This document shows, in pieces, positions 46,160-57,729 of a DNA stretch of 64,000 nt. The position numbers were made by a program, and so were the translations under genes. Position 1 is the stretch's first letter; every line of letters starts with the position of its first letter. This DNA is from Eumeta japonica (lineage: Eukaryota > Arthropoda > Insecta > Lepidoptera > Psychidae), in NCBI GenBank assembly GCA_005406025.1, contig BGZK01001392.1:62001-126000 (forward strand), given 5' to 3'. The notes under the pieces are model-generated. The model was not told where the DNA came from. It did no database searches and worked only from the letters and a program-made list of their open reading frames with translations.

Positions 46160-48280
46160 CACTAATTTTTGCTGTACGTTTGAGGCTCAAGGAACATAAA
46201 TACAAAATTTCATACATATATGTGGCGGCAATTTTGTTTTATAACCAAATATTATGTTGTAAAATATTCTACGACTACCATCGCTCGAACGATTCCTCGA
46301 GTTGTAGAAATCTCGACTGCTCTCTTCTCGGCTATCTTCGATGAAGAAGATAAAGGAAAGAACAATTAAAACGAAAGTAAATATTGATGAAAAGAAATGT
46401 ATGTTAGTACGTATTTGCTATTGTGTATTACACTTGTGTGATTAAAGTCAATATTTATAGATACTGGTGCAGTAAACAGCGACGGGTCGAAGGATACAAT
46501 CTCGAATATGCCGAGGATGCCGGTTCAGATAACCTGTCACCGTCTCCCAGTTTACAGTGTGTAGAGTGAAAAGTGTTCAAAGGACTTTGTTATTCAAAGG
46601 ACAGCTGGTAAACGGTCCTTTGAATACTTTTACTTGTCCCTATGCTACATAGTTCTGCCTTTTGACAAAATTTCCTACCTAAGTCTCCTCCCGAGCGCTT
46701 CTTAAACTGCGTTCTTGAAATTTGTATACAATCACTCTCAGAAAAGGATTACTAATAAACTATTTCTTAGCTGTTTGCAGCCGCCTCTTAATCAAACAAA
46801 TTCCACCGAAATATTCTCTAAGTTAACGTTTCAGTCGCTGTTATCTTTTCTAACGATAGAGTTGTCAAATGTTGATTTGTATAAACTTATTGAATTACGT
46901 TGGTGTCTGTTTTATCACTTGCCAAATTTCATATAACTGGTGATTTCCATTATTTTTTGTCATGAAGATATACGTTTTTATCGTTTATTCCGTTCCTAAA
47001 TTAACTCTAGCCAAAAGAGGTGTTCTAAATATCTGCCACCACAACATATGTACATGTTAGTAAAATTTTCTGATATATAAAACAAGACAAATATAAAGTG
47101 CACCGTGCAAGATTAGTCCTTGGGAGTAATGATGTCCCTCAACAATTTCAGCTATTATTCGGAGAAAAGGTCACTTCGAAGCTTATTCCTAAGGGCAGTA
47201 TCTCTCTCTATCTTATTTCTCGACTGTATTTCGTCACTCACCTGGTAGTTATAACAAACGTCTATCGACTCAAGAGATCAATTTTCCGGGACAAAAATTT
47301 TAAAATTTGCTGAACTGATGCACCGTAATCATTGTCCAAGGATTGATGTTTTTTTTATTTAAATAATTACGCAAAAACTGTAGTCGAGGATGTAATTCTT
47401 GAAAAAGTAAATAGACAAATGACACCCATTGAATAAACTAGCAAAAAGACAAATTTATTTATATTCTTATTATGTCGTAACCGCCATGTTACTTTTTTCT
47501 TATAACATTTATGACCTCTGCCATCATTTTAATTTAAACTGGCTTATAACAAAAAATGACTACTAGAATTAATTTTGGGTTCCACGTATTTCTTTTAACG
47601 GGTTGTATCTCAAACAACCATTAAAAGGAAAACGTGGTTAGTAAAATTAATTTTAAAAGTGACTTTTGTTAAATATCGTTTTAAAAGGAGATGGTGGAAG
47701 ATGTTATTAATACCAGTAAATTAATATCGTTGATTTTCGCTACTAGTAACTACTTATTCTATACGCATAATTATATAATTATCATTCTTGTTGTGATGCA
47801 TAAATTCTATCTAATTGTGTTTGTTCTATAATACACTACTTTATTAAATATTAAACTATTACTCTTTCCAGTTATTGTGTTTGCTGGGAAATATTATTTT
47901 TTGTATCAGTAGATTATTTTAATAGTCCACAACCGATTGAGTGAAAGATAGGTTTCGGGAATTAGTGATTTGGTGTCGTAGACGGGATTGCCAGAACAGC
48001 CCGGGAAATCCTAAAGCGTCCGCTCTTGGAAACGGGCCAGCGCAATTAAAGAAGTTTATACAATTACTAGATAAAAGAGAATTCTACGTGCGGTATTGGC
48101 GTGGTCGCTCGCTCTTCTTCAGTTGCAACTTTGTCCCGCAGTAACAAATCTATTAGTAGGTGGGTACCACCGTCCGTGTATCTCGATTACTTGAACCTAG
48201 CATGACGGTTTGCCGAGTTCCGTACCATCTACACATTTAAGAAATTTGATCTTAAAGCCCTTTACGTCGTCATGGTAGAA
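46160..48280. other. Intergenic, no gene recognised
   Basis: Contains a hairpin (gttcaaaggac ... gtcctttgaatac, about 46566-46628) and short frames at 46715-46936, 47098-47313 and 47941-48144 with no recognisable similarity. Confidence 0.4.
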
Positions 48281-48756
48281 GTTAAAGGTTGTTAACATTA
48301 GTTGTTACCGTTCCAGTGACAAGTATTATTATTAACCTTCTTATTCATATTGTAACATGATTTTTTCTCGTACCTGTATAAGTCGTGCCAAAGTCTGTTG
48401 TGAGTACTCACCGAACGACCGCCAAAATGAAATCTATGCTTTTGGAACAGTTGATTTTTCTCTGATAAAGGTGACGATGTTGACACGTGCTGGGCATCAT
48501 ACTGACCCATAAAAATGGGACCAGTGACCAGCGAGGCACACGTGCGATGTGACGGCTCGAGGTGTGGAGGCGAGCGGGACGTAGTAGGAGTACGCGGGTA
48601 CAAGGCGGTGAAACACGCTCGTCGAATATCGGGCAACCGAGCGATAGTGGAAATAGTGCTTTAGAAAAAGATGTATTTAGTTGGTGTATTTTGTAACTTA
48701 CAGCAAAGTTAGCCATCTGAGCTTAGTTTATGGAAATATCTTTGGATCACTGCAAA

Positions 48757-48800
48757 AGTATTTATAATACCCAGCCCTCCACACTTCGTTTCCTTTCCAG
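48757..48800 (+). promoter_or_regulatory. Candidate A2 promoter/acceptor region
   Basis: agtatttataata at about 48756 matches the A1 proximal TATA candidate (9691 on), and cgtttcctttccag up to 48800 matches the A1 acceptor-like tract. Either transcription starts close to the ATG or an upstream untranslated exon splices to 48801. Confidence 0.3.
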
Positions 48801-48809
48801 CCGCTGACT

Positions 48810-51800
48810 ATGGTCACACGGTTGCGCGCGCCATTGTCCTGGCTGGATGTGGCCTGTTTGACATTTGGCTATTTACAAATAGTGAGTATTGTTTCTCGCT
48901 GCGCTTGCTCGACTCTTCTGTTTGTGCGCGACTTACCGATCTGTTCCCGTCTAATACATTGCATTTTCCATTTCTAGTTAGTAGCGATGGCGCTTACGAT
49001 AGTGGCAATTTGGGTAGCCTGTGTGGAATCGGTAAGGCCGCACCCGGTTTCTACCGACGTTTGTTCGCGCTTGGCCATCAAGATCCTGCTTACGACCACC
49101 ATCTTAATGTTCGCCGCCACGCTGGTCAAAGGAGTCCACACACAGTAAGCCATGATTTTTAGAAAATAGCGATGACTTCCGCCATGCGTCAACACCTATA
49201 GAACTTCTACGAATGACTTGCGCTACATCACCATATATACTATTTGAATTTATCAATTTTGAAGATAGCAATGTTCACTTTATCACTAGAAAGTTCTTGT
49301 TATTAATTTTAAGTACCAACGAGGTGTTACCTGCAAACAGTGCCATCTCATAAAGATGTGCAACCAGGCTGTATAAGCCGTTCATACTAAAGCAGAAAGT
49401 AGTAATAAATTACTTTTAATTTTGTTGGAGATGCAGTACAAGCATATTTATATATTAAAAATAAAATAAAACATAGCGCCTCTTTAACGGTAATAGTTTA
49501 TGTCTCAGAGCAACAGAATGTTTCTTTATTCCCTCAGTGCTTTTTTAACATTTATTCGATAAGTGTTTATAATCAACAATGTATCAATATTTATAAAGAA
49601 CAAGAGCGAAAATGGGAAAAGGAATATATTGTATTCGACGATGATTTGAGACGAAAATATGAGTATTGAATTTCGAATAAAAATAGACGATAAAACTTTG
49701 AACAAAGATATAGACGTAGCTTTCGCTATTAAAAAAAATCTTTACCAATATTCCAGTTATAACTACACAACTTTTAAGGTCTTTGCTTACTCTCACTGAA
49801 ACTTTGTTGAAGTGTAACGTCGATGTTTACACATGTCAAATATAATATAAATATAATAATATTCTTAAAGCTTTCAAATATATAAATATGAAAAACTACT
49901 GATCTTGAGATCCACTCTAAAAATAATTAATTTAATAATAGACTTCATTACTCCATTTTTAGAATTGATTTTTAAATGCTTGTACTGATAGTGCAGCATT
50001 TTCAGGTCTAATGAAACAAAGTAATATAATTTTAATTTTTAAATTCGGTAGCATATTCGACCTTTCGAACTTCAGACCGATATCAATACTATCGACACTC
50101 AGGAAAATTTTTAAAAACTTATCGTTAATCTACTACCGCGGTATATTTATAAAAAATATTTGATGAACAGTTTAGATTTACAGAGGGTCACTCAACAACT
50201 GAAGCCGGTATCTTGTTGAATTTTAAGCTCATTTACTAGATTTTTGGTGCCTGGGAGGAGTGACGGGATTTCAATAGTATTTTCTGTGATTTATCCACGG
50301 TATTTGATTTCGTTCATCATGAAAAATTGATCAGGAAATAACGTCACTGCCGCGTCAGGAGTCGATCACTTGGATTTTTGTAGTCATATTTGTGTGTCAG
50401 AGTTCAGAATGTTGATATCAATGGTGTGAGGTGTCGGGATTTGCAATCAATGTGGGTGTGCTACAGGGTTCAGTTTTTGCACCATTCTATTTCTAGTTTA
50501 TATTAATGATCTACAACATCATGTGAAAAACGAGTATGAGATTGCACAGTTTTTTGACAATACTTCTTTATTTTTTAAGGTTAATAAAGAAGAACCAGCT
50601 TTTGACGAAGTAAATAGTACTATCTCAGAAGTAACTGAGTGGTTTACTGTTAATAATCTTTTATTCAATGGGAAGAATATAAAACTCGTTAAATTTTCGT
50701 TGTCTAATACTAAACCGGACGACACAAACATAGCAGTCAAGGACGATACACGGGATATTGTGGACACGTTTCTATTTCGTGGTCTCACTTGTGATATTAA
50801 GATAGAGTAGAATTTCCTTATAACAAAATTGGCGAAAAAACTTAGTTCTACAGCATACGCCGTAGAAAGAGTTCGGTGACTTATAAATAAAAGCACCGGG
50901 TTACTTTAAGCAAAGGTTGCTTTAGTTTTTTTGGTAGTCTCTTCAACTATGGAGTTTTATTATGGGGTCATGCAGCCTATATACACACGATCTTTGTGCT
51001 TCAGAAGCGAGCTATCCGTGTCATTTATAACTTGAGACTAAAAGTATCTCTTACACAAAAAATTATGAAATTAATCTTTTAACTGTACCATCACAATACA
51101 TATACGAAAGCCTGGCACATGCCAAGAGAAATATAAATTCATTCCTAAAAATGAACGACATTCTTATTATTAAGACTAGATCTAAGAATGACTTTGCTGT
51201 TCATAAAACCTGACTCAGAAAAGTTAACGATAATGTGTGCCCTTTTATAATAAGATCCTTCAATATATTCTATCTCATAAATTTATAACTACCATTAAAA
51301 AAAGTTATACGGTCAGGGCTATCATGCTGTATATGAATGTATTAACGATTAAGGCCCATGAGATTGAACTGCTTGGCTATCAGGTTGTTTCATGTCGTTT
51401 TCAATTTTTTTACTAGTTTTATGGAACATCTATCCTCTATCTTTTCGAAAAAAAAATAAACCTTGAGTTCCTGCCCATTTTTTCAAGATGAATCATCATT
51501 TGGAATGGGTGGTAATGTCAACGCCAAATAATAAAATAATGACGTATTTCAAGTATAATTTTACTACCTATGAAATAAAGATATATTTGATTTGATTTTA
51601 TTTATGAAGTAGATTTTACTCATTTTGAGGTAAAGGAATGTTAAAAGTAACAAAATTATACGGTAGTTTATATCGAACTTAGTAAACATCACTTTCAACA
51701 AATTTATTACCAGTTGGACTTTTGCTTGTTACTAGTTACTGGATTGTAAAGTAACAATAATTTTTTTATTTCAAAATTGGATAACATGTTTGTCGATACT

Positions 51801-54045
51801 TATTTATACATTGCATTAATGCTTATCCATGATGGTGTGGTGTGGATGTTTAATACACATGATATGACCAACCGGTTGAGGGGCAAAAAACCACCTCTCT
51901 ATTGTTTTCGATAACATTAAATAAGATTTTTGTTTTTACAACTTTGACAAACGATGAAACTTTAGAGTAGTTATTAACAAGAGACATCAGTTTACCGACT
52001 ATAATGCAAATTACACACCGACAACAAAATCTAATCCGCCTAGACGTTAATGATTTTTCTTTGTAAGCATTCCTGAAATAGTCAGGTTTACGACTCCCCG
52101 CCTACGCATTGTCATTCCGTTTCAGCGAAAGGAAGGTCACGTGCTGAGCTACTTCGTCTTCGGGGTCGTGGCGGCGGCGGGGCTGGTCGTCGAGGGCACG
52201 CTGCTGGCCGCCTTCGAGGTGGACTCCCTGATCGCCTGCACAATTTTTTTACTCATTGGTGAGTTCCATGTTTCTTCCCACTCCAACAGGTAATTAAAAT
52301 ATTACATAGAATTATTATGTATCGATGTAATTTCCTTTCATCTATTCAAAGCTTAAACTATAAAAAAATGGGCAAAACAACGTTGCACGTCGATCTGTAC
52401 TGTTAAGTAGGGCCACCAAACGTGGTTAATAATAATTTATACGCCTCAACTGTTTGAACATTTTTTATATAAACTAAAACTACTTGACAGGACGATGGAA
52501 ATGCAAAAGTGAATGCAAAACAGACATCCACAGCCTACCCTGCATTATCCTGTAAACGTCTTATTCCAAGTACAGTCCGTTCGAGTTCAGCTGCAACACA
52601 GCGGTTTGTAGAGCAACTGCAGTTGTATGTATAAGGGAATGGAAACGCAAATTTATGGCAAACACCCGCAGCCTGCGCCGCGTAGTCGTGCGAATGAATT
52701 AAACCAAATACAGTTGTTCGGACCAATATGTAAACAGTGGTTTTTAATACAAGCGCATTTGTTTGTATAAGGCATTGCATTTGTGTATATTAAAGAACGG
52801 AAACACAGATTACGGATATCGCATAGTATTGTGTTGCAAATCATTTAATGTGTTGTTATCAATTCGTTCGATCTCTGTTTCAATACAGTTATCTTGATCA
52901 CGTTTATTGCAAAAGGTAATCAAGGACTGACAGTTACGAATATAATAATATTTTACAGTTTTACAGCACTAAAATAATACTTTCTTAACAGCAGTAAAAA
53001 GAAACAGATGTAACATTACAGTTTCTTTTTTTTATATACGGAAATGCATCAGGAATATGCTTTGGGAATATGACAGTAAATATTAATCTTTAGTATCAGA
53101 ACGGTATCTATATCATTCCTGCCAAAATCGTCGCTCCTTTCCTTCGTCTTCACTTAAGAGTGACTCGGTAATGTCTACATCTTTATGACGAACAATAGTT
53201 AGATTTGGGTCCGTTTTGTCCTTGCGCCTTAATTTTTGTGCTTGCGAAATAGTAGGCCTATGATCTGGCCGTAGAGGCGCCTCTTTCGCACGACGTCGCC
53301 GAGCGCGACCGCCCTACAGACAGCGTCTAGCGATGTACACTGCAGCTGTGGTTGTTCAATGCGGTGGGCGAGTCGATGAGGCTGTTGGATATGCGTATCG
53401 GTTTGTATCACGGAACGAATAGAAACTGTATTGTATGTGTTTTGATTAAAAAAATGTCTTCAAAGCCGATCGCATTGCAGTCAGTTTTGTAATATCGCTT
53501 TTCCAATACTTTATTTATGTGGATGCAGCTGCCTTACAGAAAAATGACTGCATTGCAACTGCCTTTGTATTTGAACTGGATGCGTTAAATAAGTGTCCAG
53601 TAATTACGGTTTTGTTTGGGAGGTAATATGATCGAAAAATTATTTCAATGTCAGAAGCAAAATGCCCCGATGAACATTAAGACATCATAATCAGGAATAA
53701 AGTGACAGATCGGACATAAAATGTATAAATAGGCAGTGAAATATTCAAAAATATTTTGATTGTCCCAGAAATGTAGTCAATCCTACAAGTGGTAACTGGA
53801 AATTGATGAAAACTTAAATTGTTCATAATATTTTTAAGAAAATAAATATTTTTGATAAATCTGGTAAACTTTTATTTCTTAATAATAAGATGTACATATG
53901 CTACTTTAATATTCTATGTTTGTCCCCAGTGGTGTACGCGCTGTGTCTGTTGATGGTGTACGTCGTTTACAGAAACATAAAGCTAGAGAAGCGTCCCGAG
54001 CACGGGCACCAGAACACCCTGCACGAGCTGAAGGACTCCGTGTAG
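48810..54045 (+). CDS. A2: small four-pass membrane protein, subtype A, probably damaged
   Basis: Coding exons by homology with A1: 48810-48881 (24 codons, phase 0; MVTRLRAPLSWLDVACL), 48978-49144, 52126-52258 (44 codons plus 1 base, phase 1) and 53930-54045 (ending TAG). Exon 3 is nearly the same as in A1 (VLSYFVFG; VEGTLLAAF). After TM4 the motif reads YRNIKLEK, with Cys replaced by Arg, then a 22-residue tail. Problem: exon 2 ends ACACA followed by GTAAGC, giving phase 2, whereas exon 3 needs phase 0. Without splicing the frame stops after V-H-T-Q. One extra G (CAG then GTAAGC) would restore the A1 structure with about 162 residues. So it is either a pseudogenising deletion, a site using another donor, or an assembly error. 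Intron 2 holds a LINE. The poly(A) signal is at 54856. Confidence 0.7.
50030..51600 (+). pseudogene. LINE reverse-transcriptase relic in A2 intron 2
   Basis: Pieces in several frames follow the order of a Jockey/CR1-like RT: F-R-P-I-S-I-L-S-T-L-R-K (about 50070), FCDLSTVFDFVHHEKLI (about 50290), a decayed GVxQGS region, YINDL (about 50505), then F-F-D-N-T where the catalytic F-A-D-D is expected (about 50550), and WFTVNNLLFNGKN (about 50640). Downstream KLSSTAYAV, MEFYYGVMQP and FYNKI (about 50830-51260) match the C-terminal region. The 3' end is gtatttcaag ... aataaagatatatttgatttga, near 51545-51595. Many stops and loss of both catalytic aspartates' context show it is dead. Confidence 0.75.
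52563..52830. repeat. Two-copy degenerate tandem repeat, unit ~133 bp, in A2 intron 3
   Basis: ccaagtacagt, aacacagcggttt, gtatgtataag and gaatggaaacgcaa-ttatgg in the first unit correspond to ccaaatacagt, aaacagtggttt, gtttgtataag and gaacggaaacaca-gattacgg in the second. Origin is unknown. Confidence 0.5.
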
Positions 54046-54855
54046 ATCACTCCTCAGTAGTAGATAGCAGGATACCGGACTTAACTCAGTATCCTGCTAA
54101 ATGTTCCCGGCGTGATGGCTCTCGCGACATCCTTCAGTTCCTTCAGGTCCTCTCGACAACTGCACTGTGATCGAATGTCATCGTCGAGTGGCCATAAACT
54201 CGCCTGGTTGCAAACACCCAACGGTAGCAATGGGCCACCTCGCTATGGTTATTTGACTGGTTAGGTACGCAATTGAACTAGTAGTCGTTACTTAATAATA
54301 TTATTGTACTTTATAAGTATTATAAATTATATACAGTCGATAGCTACTTAGTAAAGTTATAGAATCATTTAAGCGAGAATGAAAATTTTGCATCAATTGT
54401 ATTACGTGTGTTTAGAAAAGTCGCGATAGTTGCACTCACGCCGCCAGCGGCGCGTGCGCTGTCCGTTCTCCACCCGTACACGTATTATGTCCATGTAGTC
54501 TTTTGACGCGTATATACTGGTTGACAAAGGTGTGGTCGTGTTTCATGAATAACCTTAGATGTATATAGTTTAAGATAGATGTATGCCGACGTGTTTAGAC
54601 AGCCGTAATCTAGCACTACATGTTTAGGCATGAACTTATTTACGGGGAAGATCTCTCCGATTGTGATAGTTATAAATCTCTTTAATGAACGTATTTTTAT
54701 TTAGTTTTATTTATTTTCTTATATTAAATCATCGTCGTGCGTTAAATATGAAATTTTATCTGGCGAACTTGTAATTGGCTTTGTTATCGTATATTTAGTA
54801 AGACTTCAATTTAAAATTTCTATAGCTATGAGTTTGCTTTGTCACATTAGGTATA

Positions 54856-54861
54856 AATAAA
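54856..54861 (+). terminator. A2 polyadenylation signal candidate
   Basis: AATAAA 811 bases after the A2 stop codon, followed by a TG-rich stretch. The 3' untranslated region would be longer than in A1 or B1. Confidence 0.4.
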
Positions 54862-55667
54862 TGAATTAATGTGTAATATGTCTTTTTCTTGAAGTTCAAC
54901 TTTCTCGAATTCGCAACAACAACTCACACGCCCTAGTGCGCAAGAGACGAAAAACCGCCGTTTAAAAGCATACGCTATTGATCGATTGTGATAATTAGAG
55001 AGTTGTTTTACAACGTAGTTTATTCCGATGATCCTTTAAGCGCCGCTTAGCGCGACAGCGCGCTTTATGTACTCCACGATCTGTGTATGGAGCGCCGACG
55101 TGGTTGACACAAACCAAAGATATTCTCAGAATACGTGATCAGATATCAGCGATATCGGACCGTTCATCGTCTGGCGTAGAAGTGTGGACTGATCTCAGGT
55201 GCAATGTTCATATAGTTGCACTGTGGTTTTCTAAAATAAGTTATCATTAATGTATCTAAGTTTTCTGTTATTCAAATGAAACCGAGTTTAAGCGGTTGTA
55301 AGTGTGGTAATATATGTAATGCCATTATTACATAACACATAGCATAATAAATAAATACAATAATTTTTATGTCCTTTTTAAACTGAGAACAGTTTCATGT
55401 AAAACATTAATTATCAATCCGCCGCGTTCGGTGTAAGGCAGCTCACGCCATGTTTTGTGTTCACTACGACGAGGTATCGTTATGGACCTCATTGACTTGG
55501 AGCGTCCACCGCCATCGTAATTGTCTCAACAGCACAGACGGGATGTTTTGCCAAAATACAACGCACGTTTTCTGATTGTTCCAAGGCAGACGCACCTGCA
55601 AAATCGCCATTGTGGGTTGTTACGCGGTAACCGAATCGAGTATTCGGTTCTATTAGATCGATTACTT

Positions 55668-55704
55668 TAAATGAGTTTTTCCTAGTGTAAGGAAAAACTT
55701 ATTT
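55668..55704. repeat. Hairpin, ~15 bp arms
   Basis: aaatgagtttttcct and aggaaaaacttattt pair across 6 bases (one mismatch). Confidence 0.75.
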
Positions 55705-55954
55705 GAAGTAATCTTCAAGATAAAATATCTAAACCGTAAATGTCTGTCTTACTAAAATACTAATTAAAATGTTGCGCATACAACATTGTATACATGATAG
55801 AGCAAAACTTCTTAAATAATATATTCTACTTTCATAAATAGTCACAAAACACATGGAAAGAATGAATATAAAAAGCATGTACAACACCTCTTCTATAAGT
55901 TAAAATAAAAACTCATTTTCGTAATAATACGTAGTTTCTGCGGATTGGTTTAGC

Positions 55955-56872
55955 GTATCGAATCGATCATGCATCTTTCCGAAAATATTCAAAATCACTT
56001 TCTTTTTTTAAACCAACTCTGCTAAAGAAATCATAGCCATTGAAGTAACCGTTTCTGAAAAAAAAAAAACGTTTAAAATGTGTTTTAAAAATTTACGAAC
56101 ATACAACCTTAGCTGACATTTGAAGATGATGCGGTAATACTCCGCCCCTTCTAGGTTGCCAAAGCGACGCGCGGCTAATCAATCACGGCCAATGTCTTAC
56201 CGCGTACGGTCTACTATTGTATTTTGTGGTCATTGAACTAGCAGGGAACTTAGGTTCCCTGTTAGTTAGTTTTACTATAAATGTTACGTTTACAATATTG
56301 ACGTTTTGGAAACTAAGATTGTGTGTGATTAATATTTAAGTGGTTAATAACAATGCATTTCGCTGCTTTTGAATATGCAAACATGATTTGTTATTGGGAA
56401 GTTTGCAGAGGTGACATTGTTGCGGCTCTAAAATTTTACAGTGAAACTTACCCTGATAGTCAACAATCTGCTAGTCCGCAAGAAATTTTGCGTGTAGTGT
56501 ATCGTCTACGCGGTAATTTGCCTTAGTTTGCCTTGTTTGTTTAGAGGTGAATGGGAACACATGAGGAAAATCAAAGACTAATGTGATACGAGTTTAACGA
56601 CCTTTACATCGCTGACAACATCAAATATTGTTTGCAGGTAAGTGACTAGATAAATTCTTTAAAACAAAACATCACATAGTCCGAGTGTGAGGCAGAATGT
56701 GAGTGAGTCCCCGTCTGGCTGAGCTTTTGTAAGGTTTTGTCTGTATTATTTTATATTATTTATAAGTTAAATTCCAATGATATATTTTGTTATAGTTACG
56801 TTAGCGAAGTTGGTGTAAAAAAAAAGTAGAGTATGATTGTTTGCGAAAAGGTGCACGATCGATTCTATCTTG
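55955..56872 (+). mobile_element. 0.9 kb inverted-repeat DNA transposon, copy 3 (best preserved ORF)
   Basis: The left end (gaatcgatcatgcatctttccg, aaccaactctgctaaag) and right end (gtttgcgaaaaggtgcacgatcgattc) are inverted repeats. The interior is colinear with copies 1 and 2. The donor-like site gtaagtgactag at 56640 and the acceptor-like ttttgttatag near 56795 are conserved. It holds the only copy of the mini-ORF with start and uninterrupted frame. Confidence 0.65.
56353..56526 (+). CDS. 57-residue DUF4817-like mini-protein in the 0.9 kb element
   Basis: The ATG at 56353 opens a 57-codon frame ending TAG at 56524-56526. It starts MHFAAFEYANMICYWEVCRG and continues D-I-V-A-A-L-K-F-Y-S-E-T-Y-P-D, then EILRVVYRLRGNLP. 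The order, with an aromatic-rich N-terminus, C-R/N-G-D/N, A-A-L/V, Y, then a Y-P-D/N-R-R/Q segment and a R-x-x-R-L-R-x-x-G end, fits the DUF4817 helix-turn-helix found at the N-terminus of insect transposon-linked proteins. A donor-like GTAATT inside the Gly codon before N-L-P and an acceptor-like tttgtttag just downstream could splice it onto more sequence. Copies 1 and 2 of the element have lost this frame. The role is probably DNA binding by inference. Confidence 0.5.
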   Translation: MHFAAFEYANMICYWEVCRGDIVAALKFYSETYPDSQQSASPQEILRVVYRLRGNLP

Positions 56873-57658
56873 TATATTTTAGAATTTTATAAATTTCTTT
56901 TTGTATTTCAGCAATTTCGGTTATTTACAAAGTAAATACAAATCGAATTCAATTTTAAAAAATAAATAATATAATGTAACACAAATTTTATTGAATAAAA
57001 TACTTATTAAATTTATTAAGTAGGTATATAATTTTTTAGACGCAATAAAGTTGACGTTGTTTCTAAGAACCACGTATATTTTACCATAATTCAACCTCGA
57101 TCTATCGATTGTGCGCATCGTCACACTTACTGTGCAATGTGTACTCACTATTGACTGCGCGGTCTCAGTTTCGTGAGTAGTTCTTGGGCTGCGTACGCCG
57201 CCAAACCTCAGTCACGACCTGAGCAGTTCAATGCGCAGTGTGCTCACTATCGTGCTGTGACTACTGCTGATGAACTACTCTGAAACCCACGCACTCTTGT
57301 TAGTTTAGTTTTCCTTTTGAACTGTTATTTCATTGAATATTTTTCGTCTTTTATTAAAGTTTTACCATATCCATAACAGTTACTCAATTAGTCAAAATGA
57401 TTATGACCGTGGCTGCTCATATAGTGCATCACAGTTACATCGGTGGTCGAATTAAATGTGTATATGAACTTAGTACACCTGCTGCCTCTGACTTTACTTA
57501 TATACTGAGTACTACTGAGTATATATTATTACTAAACAACTTTAATTATATAATGAGAAAAAAAAATACATTTTCGATATTACACTATCACAGGATGTTT
57601 AGTGCTTTTTAAATAATGGTCTGGAATTAGAAACTTTTATCAAATCGTTATATAATTG

Positions 57659-57708
57659 ATTTGTGTTGGTAATTGCCAATTGATACATTGGTAATTACTA
57701 ACACAAAA
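57659..57708. repeat. Hairpin, ~20 bp arms
   Basis: tttgtgttggtaattgccaat and attggtaattactaacacaaa pair across 6 bases with two mismatches, typical of a tiny MITE. Confidence 0.75.
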
Positions 57709-57729
57709 GTTACTATTGTGCAGATCTTT

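Noticed and set aside
48298..48716. Two overlapping minus-strand frames of 102-112 codons before A2
   Set aside because: No family resemblance, no codon support, and the region is GC-richer, which lengthens chance frames.
53916..54170. 84-codon open frame at the end of A2
   Set aside because: It is out of frame with the A2 fourth coding exon, which gives the conserved N-I-K-L-E-K motif and its own stop at 54045.
7010..56872. Three similar 0.9 kb blocks taken as evidence of segmental duplication of the A gene
   Set aside because: Each block has its own inverted terminal repeats and lies at a different place relative to the genes, so they are independent transposon insertions.
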